Below, one piece after another: positions 7,899 to 15,561 of a DNA stretch of 39,995 nt. The notes beneath the pieces were generated by a model, which was not told the origin of the DNA, ran no database searches, and was given only the letters and a program-made list of their open reading frames with translations. The stretch's first letter is position 1. The number at the start of each line of letters is the position of its first letter. The DNA comes from Bacillota bacterium (GTDB lineage: Bacteria > Bacillota > Clostridia > Christensenellales > SZUA-584): NCBI GenBank assembly GCA_023428025.1, contig JAEYZN010000035.1, positions 1 to 39,995 on the forward strand, in the 5' to 3' direction. Position numbers and translations under genes: made by a program.

Positions 7899-8459
7899 TC
7901 AGAACTGCCCGATGTACGTCGCCACGTCCGTTTTGCGCACGGGCGCGTTTCCTTTCGCGTTGCCCGCAGGGACGCCGAACACCGCGGCCTGCTGCGGGCG
8001 GTAGCCCTCCGGCACGCCCAGCCGCTTCATCAGCTCCGCGTCGTCGAACACGAAATTGATCAGGCCCATCCAGCACGAGCCGATGCCTAAACTCTGCGCG
8101 GCGATCATCATGTTCTCCATCGCGGCGGTACAGTCCGCCGGGCCCGTGATGGCGCCCGCCACGCTCGATACGATGATCAGCACCGGTGCGCCGTGCGTGA
8201 TATCCACATCAGGGCTCGCTCCCATCTTTTTGATCCAGTCCACGTCGATATTCACCATGACCGCCTTGGCTTTGGTGTTCGCCTCGGCCAGCAGCGCACG
8301 GTCCTGCACCACCGCGAAATGCCACGGTTGCTGGTTATGCCCGGTCGGCGCCCAAGTGCCCGCCTCCACGATGGCCTTCAGGTCCTCCTTCTTCAGCAGC
8401 GTATCCTGATAAGCGCGCACGCTGCGGCGGCTGCGTATCGTATCCAAAACAACGTTCAT
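7899..8459 (-). CDS. Nitroreductase-family flavoprotein
   Basis: A 186-residue FMN-dependent nitroreductase-like oxidoreductase. The N-terminal TIRSRRSVRAYQ block binds the FMN phosphate, and GTWAPTGHNQQPWHFAVV and the GIGSCWMGLINF segment are typical of the family. The C-terminus keeps the PEGYRPQQAAVFGVPAG strand. It probably forms a homodimer in the cytosol and reduces quinones, nitro compounds or related electrophiles with NAD(P)H; the true substrate is unknown. A GAGGAA ribosome site precedes the ATG. It is convergent with the alpha/beta-hydrolase, with a small hairpin (AACAGG-TGCC-CCTGTT near 7870) between the stops but no good T tract. Confidence 0.9.
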   Translation of the reverse strand: MNVVLDTIRSRRSVRAYQDTLLKKEDLKAIVEAGTWAPTGHNQQPWHFAVVQDRALLAEANTKAKAVMVNIDVDWIKKMGASPDVDITHGAPVLIIVSSVAGAITGPADCTAAMENMMIAAQSLGIGSCWMGLINFVFDDAELMKRLGVPEGYRPQQAAVFGVPAGNAKGNAPVRKTDVATYIGQF

Positions 8460-8575
8460 ACATTTTCCTCACAATCTGTTTCCGGATATCACCATCATAA
8501 TCTCTCCGCCTGCGCTGTCAAGCATGTTCTTTGTGTCGTCTGTCCGGCCCTGTCCCAACGTGTTATAACAGATGT

Positions 8576-8602
8576 TAAGTATTCCAAACAAAATACCGAT
8601 TA
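8576..8602 (+). promoter_or_regulatory. Sigma-28 (flagellar)-like promoter before the diguanylate cyclase
   Basis: TAAGTATT (8576-8583), an 11-bp spacer, and ACCGATTA (8595-8602) resemble the TAAAGTTT-N11-GCCGATAA consensus of sigma-28/SigD. It lies 62 bases upstream of the GGDEF gene start. Two other motility-type genes in this window have sites with the same spacing. Confidence 0.55.
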
Positions 8603-8664
8603 ACCAATATAGTGTTTTTGCTGTTCCACCGTTTTAGGATCGGGCAGCGATTAAGGAACAACCG

Positions 8665-9780
8665 ATGACACGATTGGCGGCGCTGTTGGGGAGAATACGA
8701 AAAACGTTCTTCTCGGATATTCCTCCGGAACACATGCAGGACTTTAAGCAGGAGTTGCTTGAAGACAACTTTCTACGCCTCTCCGTGGTGTCCGTGGTGC
8801 TGTTTGCGATCGAATGCGCGCTATATTTTTTGCAGGAACAGCTTTTCCAAACGGGTTATATCATACTCGGATTCCTGACCGCCAATGTCGTGCTGGTCCC
8901 GCTGATATTCTATGTACGCAAATACATCAAAACAATCCGTCATTCGTTCGCGCTGGCCGTCATGTATGCCTATGCCACGCTCACGTTGCTGCTGGGCGCG
9001 GTGCTGTCGCTTTGTGTGCTGCACAAGCTTGACGCCACGCATGTCTACATGATGATGGTGCTGGGTTCCGCCCTGATCCTCAGCATACGGCCCATTCCCC
9101 TTGCCGTGATGTATGCCGCCGTTTACGCAGGCTTCGCCCTTGCGCTGCCCTCCTTCGGGTCCTCTTCCGATTCGCTTTTCACCATTCGCGTCAACGCGTT
9201 TGTTTTCAACCTGCTCGCGTGGATACTGGGGCAGCTGGCCTTGCGCTCCAAGATGTCCGTATACGTCAGCCGCAGGCAGCTCCAGGAAAAGACCCACATG
9301 CTGGAGGAGCTGGCCCGGCGGGACACCATGACCGGGCTTTACAACCACGCCGCTTTGCTCAGTATACTGGAGGACGAGATCATGCTCTCGCGTCTCACCG
9401 GCAGCCCGCTGTCGCTCATCATGACGGATATCGACGACTTCAAGCGCATCAACGACACCTACGGCCACATGTTCGGAGACGACGTGATCTCCCGCTGCGC
9501 CGCGGTGTTCAGCGCCGTCGTCGGAGAAGCCGGTATCGTGGGGCGTTACGGCGGCGAGGAGTTCATGTTCATATTGCCCGGCTGCGAGCTGCCCGAGGCC
9601 TGCGTGCTGGCGAAAGACATCGAACAGGCGCTGGCAAACCACGTATCTCAGCCGCTTGTCTCCATCAGCGGCGGCATCAGCCTGTATTGCGGCGAATCCC
9701 TGAACGACTTTGTGCGCCTGACGGACGAGAAGCTGTATTTCGCCAAAGCCAGCGGCAAGCGAAGGTTCGTGAGCTTTTAG
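8665..9780 (+). CDS. Membrane-bound diguanylate cyclase (GGDEF)
   Basis: A 371-residue protein with about six hydrophobic helices (residues 35-200) followed by a linker helix and a C-terminal GGDEF domain (about 215-371). The domain carries RRDTMTGLYN, the metal/GTP segment DIDDFKRINDTYGH, and the active signature YGGEEF, so it should make cyclic di-GMP. No RxxD inhibitory site is seen before GGEEF, so product inhibition is probably absent. The membrane part is a sensor of unknown ligand; it resembles generic MASE-type modules only in topology. AAGGAAC is the ribosome site, and a sigma-28-like promoter lies upstream, pointing to co-expression with flagellar genes. Confidence 0.93.
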   Translation: MTRLAALLGRIRKTFFSDIPPEHMQDFKQELLEDNFLRLSVVSVVLFAIECALYFLQEQLFQTGYIILGFLTANVVLVPLIFYVRKYIKTIRHSFALAVMYAYATLTLLLGAVLSLCVLHKLDATHVYMMMVLGSALILSIRPIPLAVMYAAVYAGFALALPSFGSSSDSLFTIRVNAFVFNLLAWILGQLALRSKMSVYVSRRQLQEKTHMLEELARRDTMTGLYNHAALLSILEDEIMLSRLTGSPLSLIMTDIDDFKRINDTYGHMFGDDVISRCAAVFSAVVGEAGIVGRYGGEEFMFILPGCELPEACVLAKDIEQALANHVSQPLVSISGGISLYCGESLNDFVRLTDEKLYFAKASGKRRFVSF

Positions 9781-10102
9781 GGAGCCTTGTTCCACCCAGA
9801 CACCGTATCCTTCAGCCAGGAATTGAGAGCTTTTTTATTTTGAGCCTGAAAACGCCATCCATTCCGCAGATTCTTCCCGCTCATCTGCTTCGATGCTCAT
9901 TTCTGTCCCGTGCATGATATTTCACGTTGCGCATTGTTATGTTTTGTGATATTTTGATATATGTTGATATAAGTATTTCCGATAAGTGACAATCGGGTTT
10001 TCCGGCTTCTATGTTGCAAGCCGTGCTTTCTAGGTCTGCGCCGGTCAAGGCGCGCATCCATGGGCCGATCTCAAATGAATCAAATATAAAGGAGTGATGA
10101 AA
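9781..10102 (+). other. Intergenic region before the SDR operon
   Basis: No gene is supported in these 322 bases. The right half is AT-rich (GTGATATTTTGATATATGTT and following) and is the probable promoter region of the SDR-epimerase operon, but no unambiguous -35/-10 pair stands out. A CCGATAAG sequence near 9977 is reminiscent of a flagellar -10 but lacks a fitting -35. A CCGAT...ATCGG dyad spans about 9977-9994. The AAAGGAG ribosome site is at 10088-10094. Confidence 0.4.
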
Positions 10103-10864
10103 ATGAGAAATGTTGTGATCACCGGGGCGGCAAGCGGCATCGGTAAATCCACCGCCAAAAAGTTTCTGGCATTGGGCGACCGCGTCTTCATGACCGACCG
10201 GAACGAAGCCACGCTGCGGGCTTCCTACGGCGAGCTGTCATCGCAGGCCGCAGCGGACAGGCTGTATTTCCTGCCGGCCGACGTATCCCGCTGGGCGGAT
10301 GTGCAGGCGCTGGCGGCACTGGTGTCCGGCCACGGCGGCTGCGACGTGCTGGTGAACTCCGCCGGGGTGTTCCGCGTGGGGCTGCTGCACGAGGCGCCGA
10401 TGGACGACTACGACTTCCAGTTTGACGTCAACGTGCGGGGCATATTCAACACGAGCAAGGCGTTCGTGCCGCATATGCTGGCCAAGAAGAAGGGCGCGGT
10501 GGTCAATGTGTCCTCGGTGTCGGGCATCGGCGGCGACTACAACATGTCGCTGTACTGCGCCACCAAGGGCGCGGTGATCGCGTTGTCCAAGGCCATGGCG
10601 ATGGACTACTCGGTGCACGGGGTACGCGTCAACATCGTCTCCCCCTCCGCGGTGAAAACGCCCATGTTTCTGGACGGCTGTACCGAAGCGGTGCTGGAGA
10701 GCTTCCGCAAAAACATGCCCGACCGCCGGCTGTGCGAGCCGGAGTATTGCGCCAACACCATCGCGTATCTCGCGTCGGACGAGGCGGATCATCTGTGCGG
10801 CGTCAACATACCGGTTGACGGCGGGCTTTCCGCATGGAACGGCCAGCCGAATCAGGAAAAATAA
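10103..10864 (+). CDS. Short-chain dehydrogenase/reductase
   Basis: A 253-residue classical SDR. The start at 10103 is preferred over a GTG (10094) and ATG (10097) because AGGAG ends eight bases before it and the protein then begins MRNVVITGAASGIG as usual. The Rossmann motif is TGAASGIG (residues 7-14); NSAG follows strand 4; catalytic Ser lies in NVSSVSG and Tyr-Lys in YCATK; the C-terminal DGGLSAW is typical. It oxidises or reduces a polyol, sugar or similar alcohol with NAD(P). The next gene, a ketose 3-epimerase-like fusion, starts 15 bases later with its own GGAGG, so the pair likely processes an unusual sugar or polyol; the substrate is inference. Confidence 0.93.
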   Translation: MRNVVITGAASGIGKSTAKKFLALGDRVFMTDRNEATLRASYGELSSQAAADRLYFLPADVSRWADVQALAALVSGHGGCDVLVNSAGVFRVGLLHEAPMDDYDFQFDVNVRGIFNTSKAFVPHMLAKKKGAVVNVSSVSGIGGDYNMSLYCATKGAVIALSKAMAMDYSVHGVRVNIVSPSAVKTPMFLDGCTEAVLESFRKNMPDRRLCEPEYCANTIAYLASDEADHLCGVNIPVDGGLSAWNGQPNQEK

Positions 10865-10879
10865 AAGGAGGCAATTATC

Positions 10880-12151
10880 ATGGCAAAATACGGTCCGTTG
10901 TTTACATACTGGTCCCGTGACTGGGAGCTGGACATCGTCGACGTGGTCAAGAAGTGCGCGCAGGCGGGCGCGGACTGCATGGAAATGCACACCACCGTCA
11001 TTGAAAACTGGACGCAGCCGCAGCTGAAGGACTTCCGCAGGCTCTACGAGGATCTGGGCATCGAGATCGCGTACTGGTGCGGCTTCACGCCCGAGGCCAA
11101 CATCATCAGCGCGGACCCCGCCGTCAGAAAAGCGGCCACGGAGCGCATCATCCATTACATCCGCTTCAACGAGATGATGGGCGCGCGCATACTGGACGGC
11201 ACCTATGTGCAGCCGTGGAACATCGGCCTGGACGGGCGCGACCGGCGCGAGGCGCTGGACACCAGCGTGGACTGCCTGAAGCAAATGGCCGCCGTGGCGG
11301 AGGACTGCGGCGTCATCCTGTCGATGGAGATACTCAACCGCTTTGAGGGCGTTCTCGTCAACACGATGGTCGAGGCCGTGGAAGTGCTGGACCGCGTGAA
11401 CAGCCCCAGCCTTCGGATCACCGCCGACAGCTTCCACATGAACATCGAGGAGGACGGCATCGCACCCGCGCTCATGCAGGGCGGCAGCCGCATCGGGCAT
11501 TTCCACCTGGGCGAGGCCAACCGCAAGCTGCCCGGCAACGGCTCGCAGATCAACTGGAACGAGCTGTTCGGCACGCTTCGCACGCTGAACTATGACGGGA
11601 TGTTCATATTCGAAGGGTTCACGCTGCACGGCGGCAGCATCGCGGACGACGTCCGCCTGTGGCGGGACCTGTCCGGCAACGCCACGCCCGAGAAGATGAC
11701 GGAAGACCTGTCCCGCAGCATCTCGTTCGTCCGGAACAAGTTCGAAGGCCCGGAAGTCGGCGGTCTGGCCCACATCGGTGTGTTCGTGGCCGATCTCGAG
11801 GTATCCAAAAGCTTTTACCGCGACCTGCTGGATTTCAGCATCGTCTGGGAAGGCGAGATACAGGACCCCAAGGGGACGACCAGGATCGCGCTGATCCGCA
11901 ACGGGGATCTCACCGTCGAGCTGGTGCGCCTGCCCGACCATACGCCCCGCACCGACGGGCCGGTGGACCACATCGCCATCAAAACCAGAGACGTGCTTCA
12001 GGCGCGGGAACGCGTCCTCAAAGCGGGCTACGCCATCGAGGGCGAAGACATCACGCGCGACCCGCAGATATTCGGCACGGGCGGCAGATGGTTCTTCTTC
12101 CGCGGCCCGGACGGCGAGCACCTCGAGCTGGCGGACACAGTAATGGAATAG
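10880..12151 (+). CDS. Ketose 3-epimerase-like TIM barrel fused to a VOC domain
   Basis: A 423-residue two-domain protein. Residues 1-290 match the D-tagatose/D-psicose 3-epimerase family very closely: SMEILNRFEG (catalytic/metal Glu), ADSFHMNIEED (Asp and His), GHFHLGEANR (His), and FIFEGF (second catalytic Glu), then the WRDLSGNAT..M tail seen in D-psicose 3-epimerases. Residues 295-423 form a vicinal-oxygen-chelate (glyoxalase-like) domain with paired beta-alpha-beta modules: LAHIGVFVADLE, TVELVRL, VDHIAIKTRD and EHLELAD, so its possible metal ligands His, Glu, His, Glu are retained. A GGAGG ribosome site precedes the ATG. Free-standing epimerases end near residue 290; the VOC extension is unusual. 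It may be a second enzyme for the product or a regulatory or dimerisation domain. It follows an SDR in the same operon. Confidence 0.92.
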   Translation: MAKYGPLFTYWSRDWELDIVDVVKKCAQAGADCMEMHTTVIENWTQPQLKDFRRLYEDLGIEIAYWCGFTPEANIISADPAVRKAATERIIHYIRFNEMMGARILDGTYVQPWNIGLDGRDRREALDTSVDCLKQMAAVAEDCGVILSMEILNRFEGVLVNTMVEAVEVLDRVNSPSLRITADSFHMNIEEDGIAPALMQGGSRIGHFHLGEANRKLPGNGSQINWNELFGTLRTLNYDGMFIFEGFTLHGGSIADDVRLWRDLSGNATPEKMTEDLSRSISFVRNKFEGPEVGGLAHIGVFVADLEVSKSFYRDLLDFSIVWEGEIQDPKGTTRIALIRNGDLTVELVRLPDHTPRTDGPVDHIAIKTRDVLQARERVLKAGYAIEGEDITRDPQIFGTGGRWFFFRGPDGEHLELADTVME

Positions 12152-12184
12152 ACGGTTCCTCAACCATAAGTCATACCAAACGGA

Positions 12185-12222
12185 AAATCCCTCCGCGATT
12201 GCATGCCGGGAGGGATTTTTCA
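12185..12222 (+). terminator. Strong, probably bidirectional terminator
   Basis: A 10-bp stem (AAATCCCTCC at 12185-12194, GGAGGGATTT at 12209-12218) is followed by a T run. It ends the SDR-epimerase operon. The minus strand also has a T-rich tail (TTTTCCGTTT), so it could stop the convergent DUF975 gene as well. Confidence 0.88.
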
Positions 12223-12306
12223 TTTTGTTTCTCAATAGACAGGACCAGCAGCAAGAATGAATATTCCTTTGGCCGTCCAAGGTGGGTCATGGGCGGAAAT
12301 GATGTC

Positions 12307-13032
12307 TCACACGCCGCTGGGTGGCGCGGGCTGACCCACAAGCTCCCAATAGTTCACCGTGCCGGTATTGATCGCGTTTTGTTTCAGCTCCTCGTACATG
12401 CCCGCCCGGCTCGTGTAGTAATAGGGATTGACGTAGAAGATGCCGAGCAGCCCGAACGTGAGCCCGGACAGCAGAAACCAGCCGATAAAGCTGAGATCAA
12501 GCACGAATATTTCGGCCTTGTATCCGTTCGTCATGCGCATGGATATCCTGATTGCGTCTGTCGCGCGGACAACCGGGAATTCAGCCAGGATATAGGGCGC
12601 CGCGAAGTATGCGTACGACTTGACGATGCCGGGAATAACAAGCAGCATTGACCACAGCAATATGAACAGATCCATCCAAAGCATGCCGCCCAAGTGACGG
12701 GTATAATCGCCGAAGGCACGGCGGAACATGTCGCCGACGCTGGTGGTCCAGTTGTTGTAGATGCAGCGGCAAAAGTGGGCATACCCCACTCTCAGCGGCG
12801 CGCCGACCAATATGTACACCAAAAACAGGATCGTCGCGACAACCGATAAAATATGCAGAAATGGCAGCCAGCTGATATCTATCGGAAAATTAGCTTGATA
12901 ACGGACTCCGAACTGGGCACGGCTCTCCCCTGCGGCCAGCAGGATAAAAAGCAGCGCAGCGCCTATGCTCATGACATACCGCTGGTTAAACTGGAATTTT
13001 GCGATCTCCTTGATCTGCGCGCGTTCCCTCAT
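12307..13032 (-). CDS. DUF975 family membrane protein
   Basis: A 241-residue integral membrane protein with five to six hydrophobic helices. The conserved family core is visible: LLVIPGIVKSYAYFAAPYIL, then ATDAIRISMRMTNGYK and LDLSFIGWFLLS, and a YYYTSRAGMYEEL end. DUF975 proteins are widespread in Firmicutes and their function is unknown. The N-terminus MRERAQIKEIAKFQF is a usual family start, and GGGAGGAG lies upstream at proper spacing. It stands alone between the terminator at 12185-12222 and a region without genes. Confidence 0.9.
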   Translation of the reverse strand: MRERAQIKEIAKFQFNQRYVMSIGAALLFILLAAGESRAQFGVRYQANFPIDISWLPFLHILSVVATILFLVYILVGAPLRVGYAHFCRCIYNNWTTSVGDMFRRAFGDYTRHLGGMLWMDLFILLWSMLLVIPGIVKSYAYFAAPYILAEFPVVRATDAIRISMRMTNGYKAEIFVLDLSFIGWFLLSGLTFGLLGIFYVNPYYYTSRAGMYEELKQNAINTGTVNYWELVGQPAPPSGV

Positions 13033-13352
13033 TGCATGCTCCTCCCAAGTTCAGTTCAATTCATTGCATTTCCTATTCATCTTATCACTTTTTCTATTAG
13101 AAATAGATTATTTTTGAGTAAACGGCCTAATAAATAATCATATTCCTTCTGTTAAGTTAAGTCTCTTCGGGATATTCCGCCTCTTTCATGCTCCGCTCTC
13201 CTTTTATCCGATATCCACTGTGTTCCTGCCGCATACAGTCTTTTGCTCTTCTTTCTCTTTATGTTAATTCTCCTCCTCCTTGTAATTCCTTCCTGTATAT
13301 AACAAAAGGCCCCGTCAGGGCCGCGGGAAAACAGCGTCCGCCGTTTCCGGTG
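13033..13352. other. Intergenic region between DUF975 and MFS genes
   Basis: No coding frame is supported in these 320 bases. The part next to the DUF975 gene is AT-rich (13050-13150) and probably holds its promoter, although no clear -35/-10 pair with good spacing was found. The middle is pyrimidine-rich on the plus strand. The right end has the terminator of the AraC-MFS operon. Confidence 0.4.
13301..13322 (-). terminator. Terminator of the AraC-MFS operon
   Basis: GGCCC (13308-13312) and GGGCC (13318-13322) form a GC stem with a five-base loop. Read on the minus strand the stem is followed by TTTTGTTA. It lies about 30 bases past the MFS stop. Confidence 0.65.
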
Positions 13353-14573
13353 TCATGTCTCCTTTATATGTTCGACCGGCAGGCCGTTGTTGTTCAGCCG
13401 CCGGTAGACGTTGAAATAGACCCATGCCGCATTGCACAGCAGCAGTGCGCTGGTGACGTAGAACACGGACCTGATGCCAAAAGCCGCGGCCAGCTGCCCG
13501 CCCAGCACGGAGCCGCCGAACACCCCCAGATACCCGGCGGATATCGTGAATCCGAAAACGCGGCCGGTGATGGCGCCGGGTGTGATCTTCTTGATCAGCG
13601 TGTTCACGGAAGGGTTGAGCCCGCCCAGCGTGAGCCCCAGCAGAAAACGGAGCCCCATCAGCTGCCAGGGGTCGGTGACAAACGCCTGCGGGATATAGAT
13701 GAGGCCCGCCGCGACCAGCGCGAACAGGACGACCCGGTGCGCTCCCACCCTGTCGGAAAGCCGCCCCAGCTGCGGCGCGGCGATGATGTTGGCCAGCCCG
13801 GACGCCGAGAAAACCATCCCCGCGACCAGCGCGACATGGCTGGCGCCCCGGCTCAGCTGCGTGACATACACGGTGACGATGGGCTCTATGGTATACAGCC
13901 CCAGCGTGATGGCGAAGTATGTCACCGCCAGAACAACCGTCAAGCCTTTCTCGGGCACGCTGTTCCAGATGTCCCGGATGCTCTGCGCCTTCTTTTCGTC
14001 ACGGACAAAATTCTCCCGGACAAACAAGAGCGTCGTCAGAAAGGCGACGAACATCAACCCGCCCGTGATGAAGAATACGGGCGGCGTCCCGGCGTTGTCT
14101 TCAATAAAGCCGCCAATGGTGGGGCCCAGCAGCGCGCCCGCGACATTCGCCGTGGAGAGCGTGCCCAGAGCAAGCCCGGCGTGCTGCTTATCCGTCTGCG
14201 TCGCGATCAGCGTGGTGCAGGCGGTGCTGTAGCCCGTGATGGCGCCCTGCAGAAACCGCAGGCCGATCAGCACAGGCACGTTGGGCGCGAAGCCCATGCA
14301 GCCGATGACGACAGACATGCCCAGGCTGGCCCTGAGTAGCATGGGTTTTCTGCCCACCTTATCCGCGGCGTGCCCCCAGATGGGCGAAAAGACCGCCGAC
14401 ACGATGAAGGTTATACCAAAGGTCAGGCCGGACAGCTGGTTGATCAAACCGGCGTCGCTCACGCCGAGATGCCTGATAAACAGCGGCAGCACCGGTGCGA
14501 TCTGGCTCATGCCGATGCCCGTCACAAACATGCCGAACCAGCAGACAATCAGATTTCTCTTCCAAAGCGGCAT
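13353..14573 (-). CDS. MFS transporter, multidrug-efflux type
   Basis: A 406-residue major facilitator with twelve predicted helices. The start at 14573 is preferred to the longer frame from 14642 because GGGAGGT lies at proper distance and the protein then begins MPLWKRNLIVCWFGMF. The loop 2-3 signature is PIWGHAADKVGRKPMLLRAS, repeated in the second half as LGRLSDRVGAHRVV, and the motif C-like GALLGPTIGGFIED lies in helix 5, which points to a proton-driven drug exporter (DHA1 type) rather than an importer. Substrate unknown. It follows an AraC regulator on the same strand with a 78-bp gap, so the regulator is probably its local activator. Confidence 0.9.
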   Translation of the reverse strand: MPLWKRNLIVCWFGMFVTGIGMSQIAPVLPLFIRHLGVSDAGLINQLSGLTFGITFIVSAVFSPIWGHAADKVGRKPMLLRASLGMSVVIGCMGFAPNVPVLIGLRFLQGAITGYSTACTTLIATQTDKQHAGLALGTLSTANVAGALLGPTIGGFIEDNAGTPPVFFITGGLMFVAFLTTLLFVRENFVRDEKKAQSIRDIWNSVPEKGLTVVLAVTYFAITLGLYTIEPIVTVYVTQLSRGASHVALVAGMVFSASGLANIIAAPQLGRLSDRVGAHRVVLFALVAAGLIYIPQAFVTDPWQLMGLRFLLGLTLGGLNPSVNTLIKKITPGAITGRVFGFTISAGYLGVFGGSVLGGQLAAAFGIRSVFYVTSALLLCNAAWVYFNVYRRLNNNGLPVEHIKET

Positions 14574-14651
14574 AAAAAAAGACCTCCCGCAGCTGACCTC
14601 CATGCATGAACCCGGCCGGTTCACATATTTCAGTTTAGTCATCAGGAGGGC

Positions 14652-15497
14652 TTAATGCCATGAATGATTCTCATTTCCATGGACGATTCTGCTGTAAAAT
14701 TCCGACGGATTCATCCCTTCCGCTTTTTTGAACACCCGGCTGAAATAGAATTCGTCGGAGAAGCCGAGTTCTTTGGCCACTTCCTTCACCTTTTTGTTGC
14801 CTTCGATCATCAGCTCCTTGGCCTTGTCTATCTTCAGCTTGTTGAAGTATTCGATGACGGTGTAGCCAGTCGCTTCCTTGAACGTCCTCGACAGGTATCC
14901 GGGCGTCATCTGGACGGTTTCGGACAGCACGGGCAGCGTGATCTTGCCGTCTATATTGCTGTGCATGTGCTGGATGATCTTCTCCACCTTCAGGGACGCG
15001 GCGAAATTCCGAGGCTGTCTGTCCAGGCTCTGGGAGATGGCGAGCAGCAGCTGCTCCAGCATCATCCGGGCTTCAAAGTCATAGCCGGGCAGCTTTTCAT
15101 TCCAGCAGTCCACCAGCTTCTGAAACTGCATCTCAACAAGATAGGCATCCTTCAGCTCCCGCGCGGGATGCCGGGAAAGCTTCTGCACCTCGTCCCGGAT
15201 GCTCCACCTGCCGTCGCTGAAGCCCACTTTCGCGTAGCTGAAGTGCACTGTCAGGCATCCCGACAGGATGCTGCCGTCCATCTCGATGGAATAGGGCGCA
15301 TCGGGCCAGATGTACAGCAGCGTTCCTTTCTTGACCGGGTATTTCTTCTTCCCGATAACAAAACTGCCGTTGCCGCCGAGGAAAAACATCAGCTCATGGT
15401 GCGGCAGCGTCCGCGCAATCCTGGAGGCGAATTTTCCGGGTTCCGCCCGTTTCCGTCCGTTGCAGTAGTGAATATGAAAGAAATAGTCCTTCAGCAT
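14652..15497 (-). CDS. AraC-family transcriptional regulator
   Basis: A 281-residue regulator. The start at 15497 (MLKDYFFHIHYCNG) is preferred over 15524 because GGGGGTGG is placed before it; the longer form adds nine residues. The N-terminal half is a cupin-like sensor (HHELMFFLGGNGSFVIGKKKY, then GTLLYIWPDAPYS). The C-terminal 100 residues hold two helix-turn-helix motifs: LPVLSETVQMTPGYLSRTFK and VKEVAKELGFSDEFYFSRVF, ending in MNPSEFY. The family binds DNA as a dimer and responds to sugars or other small ligands. The neighbouring efflux transporter is the likely target. Confidence 0.92.
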   Translation of the reverse strand: MLKDYFFHIHYCNGRKRAEPGKFASRIARTLPHHELMFFLGGNGSFVIGKKKYPVKKGTLLYIWPDAPYSIEMDGSILSGCLTVHFSYAKVGFSDGRWSIRDEVQKLSRHPARELKDAYLVEMQFQKLVDCWNEKLPGYDFEARMMLEQLLLAISQSLDRQPRNFAASLKVEKIIQHMHSNIDGKITLPVLSETVQMTPGYLSRTFKEATGYTVIEYFNKLKIDKAKELMIEGNKKVKEVAKELGFSDEFYFSRVFKKAEGMNPSEFYSRIVHGNENHSWH

Positions 15498-15561
15498 GGA
15501 TTCCACCCCCAGCCCTTGTATCATTCTATCACAGCAGCGGGGGTTTTAGAAATTTTGAGCT

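Noticed and set aside
9940..10000. A possible sigma-28 site (CCGATAAG) before the SDR operon
   Set aside because: The -10-like part is good, but the sequence 11 bp upstream of it does not resemble TAAAGTTT.
10238..12280. A 680-residue minus-strand open frame
   Set aside because: It lies opposite the clear SDR and epimerase genes, has a His/Val/Ala/Arg-rich composition typical of GC-rich shadow frames and no recognisable domain.
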